Positions 62,395 through 64,000 of a DNA stretch of 64,000 bases are shown here, piece after piece (position 1 is the first letter of the stretch; each line of letters begins with the position of its first letter). The stretch is taken from the NCBI GenBank assembly GCA_032158295.1, contig CM063251.1:20155433-20219432 (forward strand). Direction: 5' to 3'. Under the pieces are notes generated by a model. The model was not told where the DNA came from. It saw only the letters and a program-made list of their open reading frames with translations, and did not search any database. The stretch is from Pycnopodia helianthoides (taxonomy: Eukaryota; Echinodermata; Asteroidea; Forcipulatida; Asteriidae). The translations under genes were made by a program, and so were the position numbers.

Positions 62395-62512
62395 TTTCAA
62401 ACATTAAATCATTTTGGGTTGAACAAAGAAAAAAATACTAGAGCGGGACGTGAACCTTTAACCTCCGATTAATATGCCGGCGCTCTACAAACTGAGCTAT
62501 CTAGCCCCACTG
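62395..62512 (-). mobile_element. tRNA-like SINE fragment
   Basis: Minus strand: GCTAGATAGCTCAGTTTGTA gives a perfect D-arm (GCTC/GAGC). The anticodon arm CCGGCATATTAATCGG is imperfect, and the T-arm GGTTCACGTCC is damaged. A CTAGA/TCTAG acceptor pair is possible. A T-rich tail with TTTGTTCAACCCAAAATG follows. More likely a SINE head or tRNA pseudogene than an active tRNA. Confidence 0.5.
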
Positions 62513-64000
62513 TTGGCTGTCTCATTAATACCTCTTGTTTATTTAAACATTTTTTGAATTTTCTTTTTAAGGTGACTCATTTGTTTGAGTTGCCCTATCA
62601 CGTTTTTCACAAGACACTTTGACAATTATTTTGCTATCTTAAATTTGATAAAAGCTGGCTTCTCGTTGTTGTATAATAAGGCTGTATACAACAACATTTT
62701 TGATAATTTATGAGCGAAATCATCATTAAGCAGTGACATGATTGAACAATCTGATGTGATGCATTCAACCATCAAGTAATACATGAACTGCATGTGTGAA
62801 AACAAGAGAGAGAGAATACAATCTCCAATCTTATCGGCATTTGTATATAAAATTATGTTCAGTTGGAAGTTCAGGCTCACCATTTATAGGAGCTGACTGT
62901 TTATGTAGGAATCCTTGTTAAATTAAAACAGAGAACATTTTGTACATCAGAACCTTCGTACCTTCAACCAATTTATTTCCTCGCAAAACATCTTTGAATA
63001 CTATAACCTCTGAATTTGTCTATTATAGACGGTTACGTTTATGTGAATACGGCGTTTAACGGTAACAGGTTTGAGTATTTTTTTTCCACATAATTATGAT
63101 AGCTTGCGTAATTAAAGCAATTTAAATAAAACTGAATTCAAATAATTACATTTTTTCTGCCCCCCCGAGCTTACTGTTTCTCATAAAGTGCAAGTATGTT
63201 AAGCTTTCAGGAAGAAGAAGACATATATTTAAAAAAAATTATTTTGTCTATATATTTTGATTAAAATATTGAGATTGTCTCAAAAATATCTGTGATGATT
63301 TGTTTGAAAAGGGGGGCTGTCAAGAAATGTACCTGTCACGGTAACATTAAAATATTTGTCTCGAGCATAGATCATGTTTAATTAAAGTTTATCCATCCAA
63401 CATTGCCAAAAGAAGAACAACGAGCGGACGTGAACATAACTGATTTTTTCATTGTGATCTTCTTTGTCATGACAACTACCGGGTTTATACAATTTCAGAT
63501 TTAAATGCTTTCTTGTCTTTCTTCTCCTGACATCACCTTTGCAAGTACAATGTCTTTAATTCAAAGTATGTTTTGGATCACTGCATTTATGCCCGGGCCA
63601 GGGGTAAAGTTCGTTCTCTAAAGTTTACCTCATGGAGAACGTCAAAAAAAGGTATGATTCATTCTTCCTACGCTTAGTCGCCCGACTCACCACAATCATT
63701 GAAAGAAAAAAAAAACTCTCCTCATTAAACAATTTTTTTATGTTACAAATATCAATATTATTTACAGAATCTTAAGAATTACGACCGTCTTGGTGCTCTA
63801 GGGGTTAGGCTCTGACAGATCCAAGCGCGGCGGGTGTCAAGGTTTTTATAAAACTGGAATTCTAGAAAAGCTAGTGGGACAACGAGTCCACATAATATAA
63901 AACCGTCTCAGATTTCATGAGACATGTTTGAACACTCACTTTTTTTTGAGAGCTGCTGGGTTATTTTAAACATGGACTCATCACTCCCAAGATTTATTCC

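Larger units (their letters stand above)
53712..64000 (+). other. Hox11/13a intron, second part (to window edge)
   Basis: AT-rich, with MITE B copy 3, MITE A copy 2, one tRNA-like SINE, a poly(T) run (about 56398-56422), C/G runs (56911-56921, 59269-59280, 62045-62053) and a cluster of palindromic nuclear-receptor half-sites. A GC-richer patch at 54580-54830 and the 160-codon frame at 60107-60589 are unrecognised. No exon of a known family was seen. Confidence 0.55.

Noticed and set aside
62437..62510. Functional tRNA gene on the minus strand
   Set aside because: The D-arm is intact, but the anticodon and T stems are mismatched and a SINE-like tail follows.
63784..63840. tRNA-like sequence near the right edge
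   Set aside because: An A-box-like word is present but there is no B-box or cloverleaf; too weak to list.
1..64000. Known Hox-cluster miRNAs (miR-10 family)
   Set aside because: I looked for the miR-10 core (ACCCTGTAGATC) and saw no match. The position between posterior genes is also not where miR-10 is found.
1..64000. CRISPR arrays, bacterial operons or prophage
   Set aside because: The sequence is clearly animal: spliced Hox genes, SINEs, MITEs and microsatellites; no spaced short direct repeats of CRISPR type.

Overview
The window is animal genomic DNA. It is AT-rich, gene-poor and full of short non-autonomous transposons, and it carries two posterior (Abd-B class) Hox genes on the + strand. 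The homeodomain type (group 11/13, read from memory rather than by alignment), the wide intergenic spacing and the repeat types point to an ambulacrarian. An echinoderm, probably a sea star, is my best guess. In a Hox cluster the 5'-to-3' direction runs from posterior to anterior paralogues, so the pair is best read as Hox11/13b followed by Hox11/13a. The letter suffixes are inferred from order.

Layout: (1) 33-10934, Hox11/13b. Exon 1 is 33-552, the intron is about 9.3 kb, exon 2 carries a complete homeobox (homeodomain about 10103-10282) with stop at 10459, and there is a candidate poly(A) signal at 10929. Exon 2 has a reading-frame anomaly: the best splice acceptor (9880) opens a poly-Asn frame that hits a stop at 10024 and is one base out of register with the homeobox frame. 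(2) 10935-42239, about 31 kb of intergenic DNA with no recognisable protein gene. It holds transposon copies, two large tandem repeats, hairpins, three G-quadruplex motifs and a four-half-site DR5 array at 17673-17711 that fits the retinoic acid response element consensus. (3) 42240-43369, promoter/5' UTR and exon 1 of a second posterior Hox gene, probably Hox11/13a. (4) 43370-64000, the start of its intron. I found no homeobox there on reading through, so the homeobox exon should lie beyond the right edge.

Both Hox genes have the usual two-exon design: a long, poorly conserved, Ser/Tyr/Gly-rich first exon and a separate homeobox exon. Both exon 1 donors are phase 1. The products are sequence-specific nuclear transcription factors of posterior patterning.

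The most interesting points are the DR5 array, a second cluster of palindromic nuclear-receptor half-sites (59419-59502), the exon 2 frame anomaly, a 153-bp intronic duplication whose second copy abuts the exon 2 acceptor, a pre-miRNA-like hairpin 0.9 kb upstream of Hox11/13a, and three related TTAA-flanked MITE families that have invaded the locus. All calls are by eye; no alignment or database search was possible.
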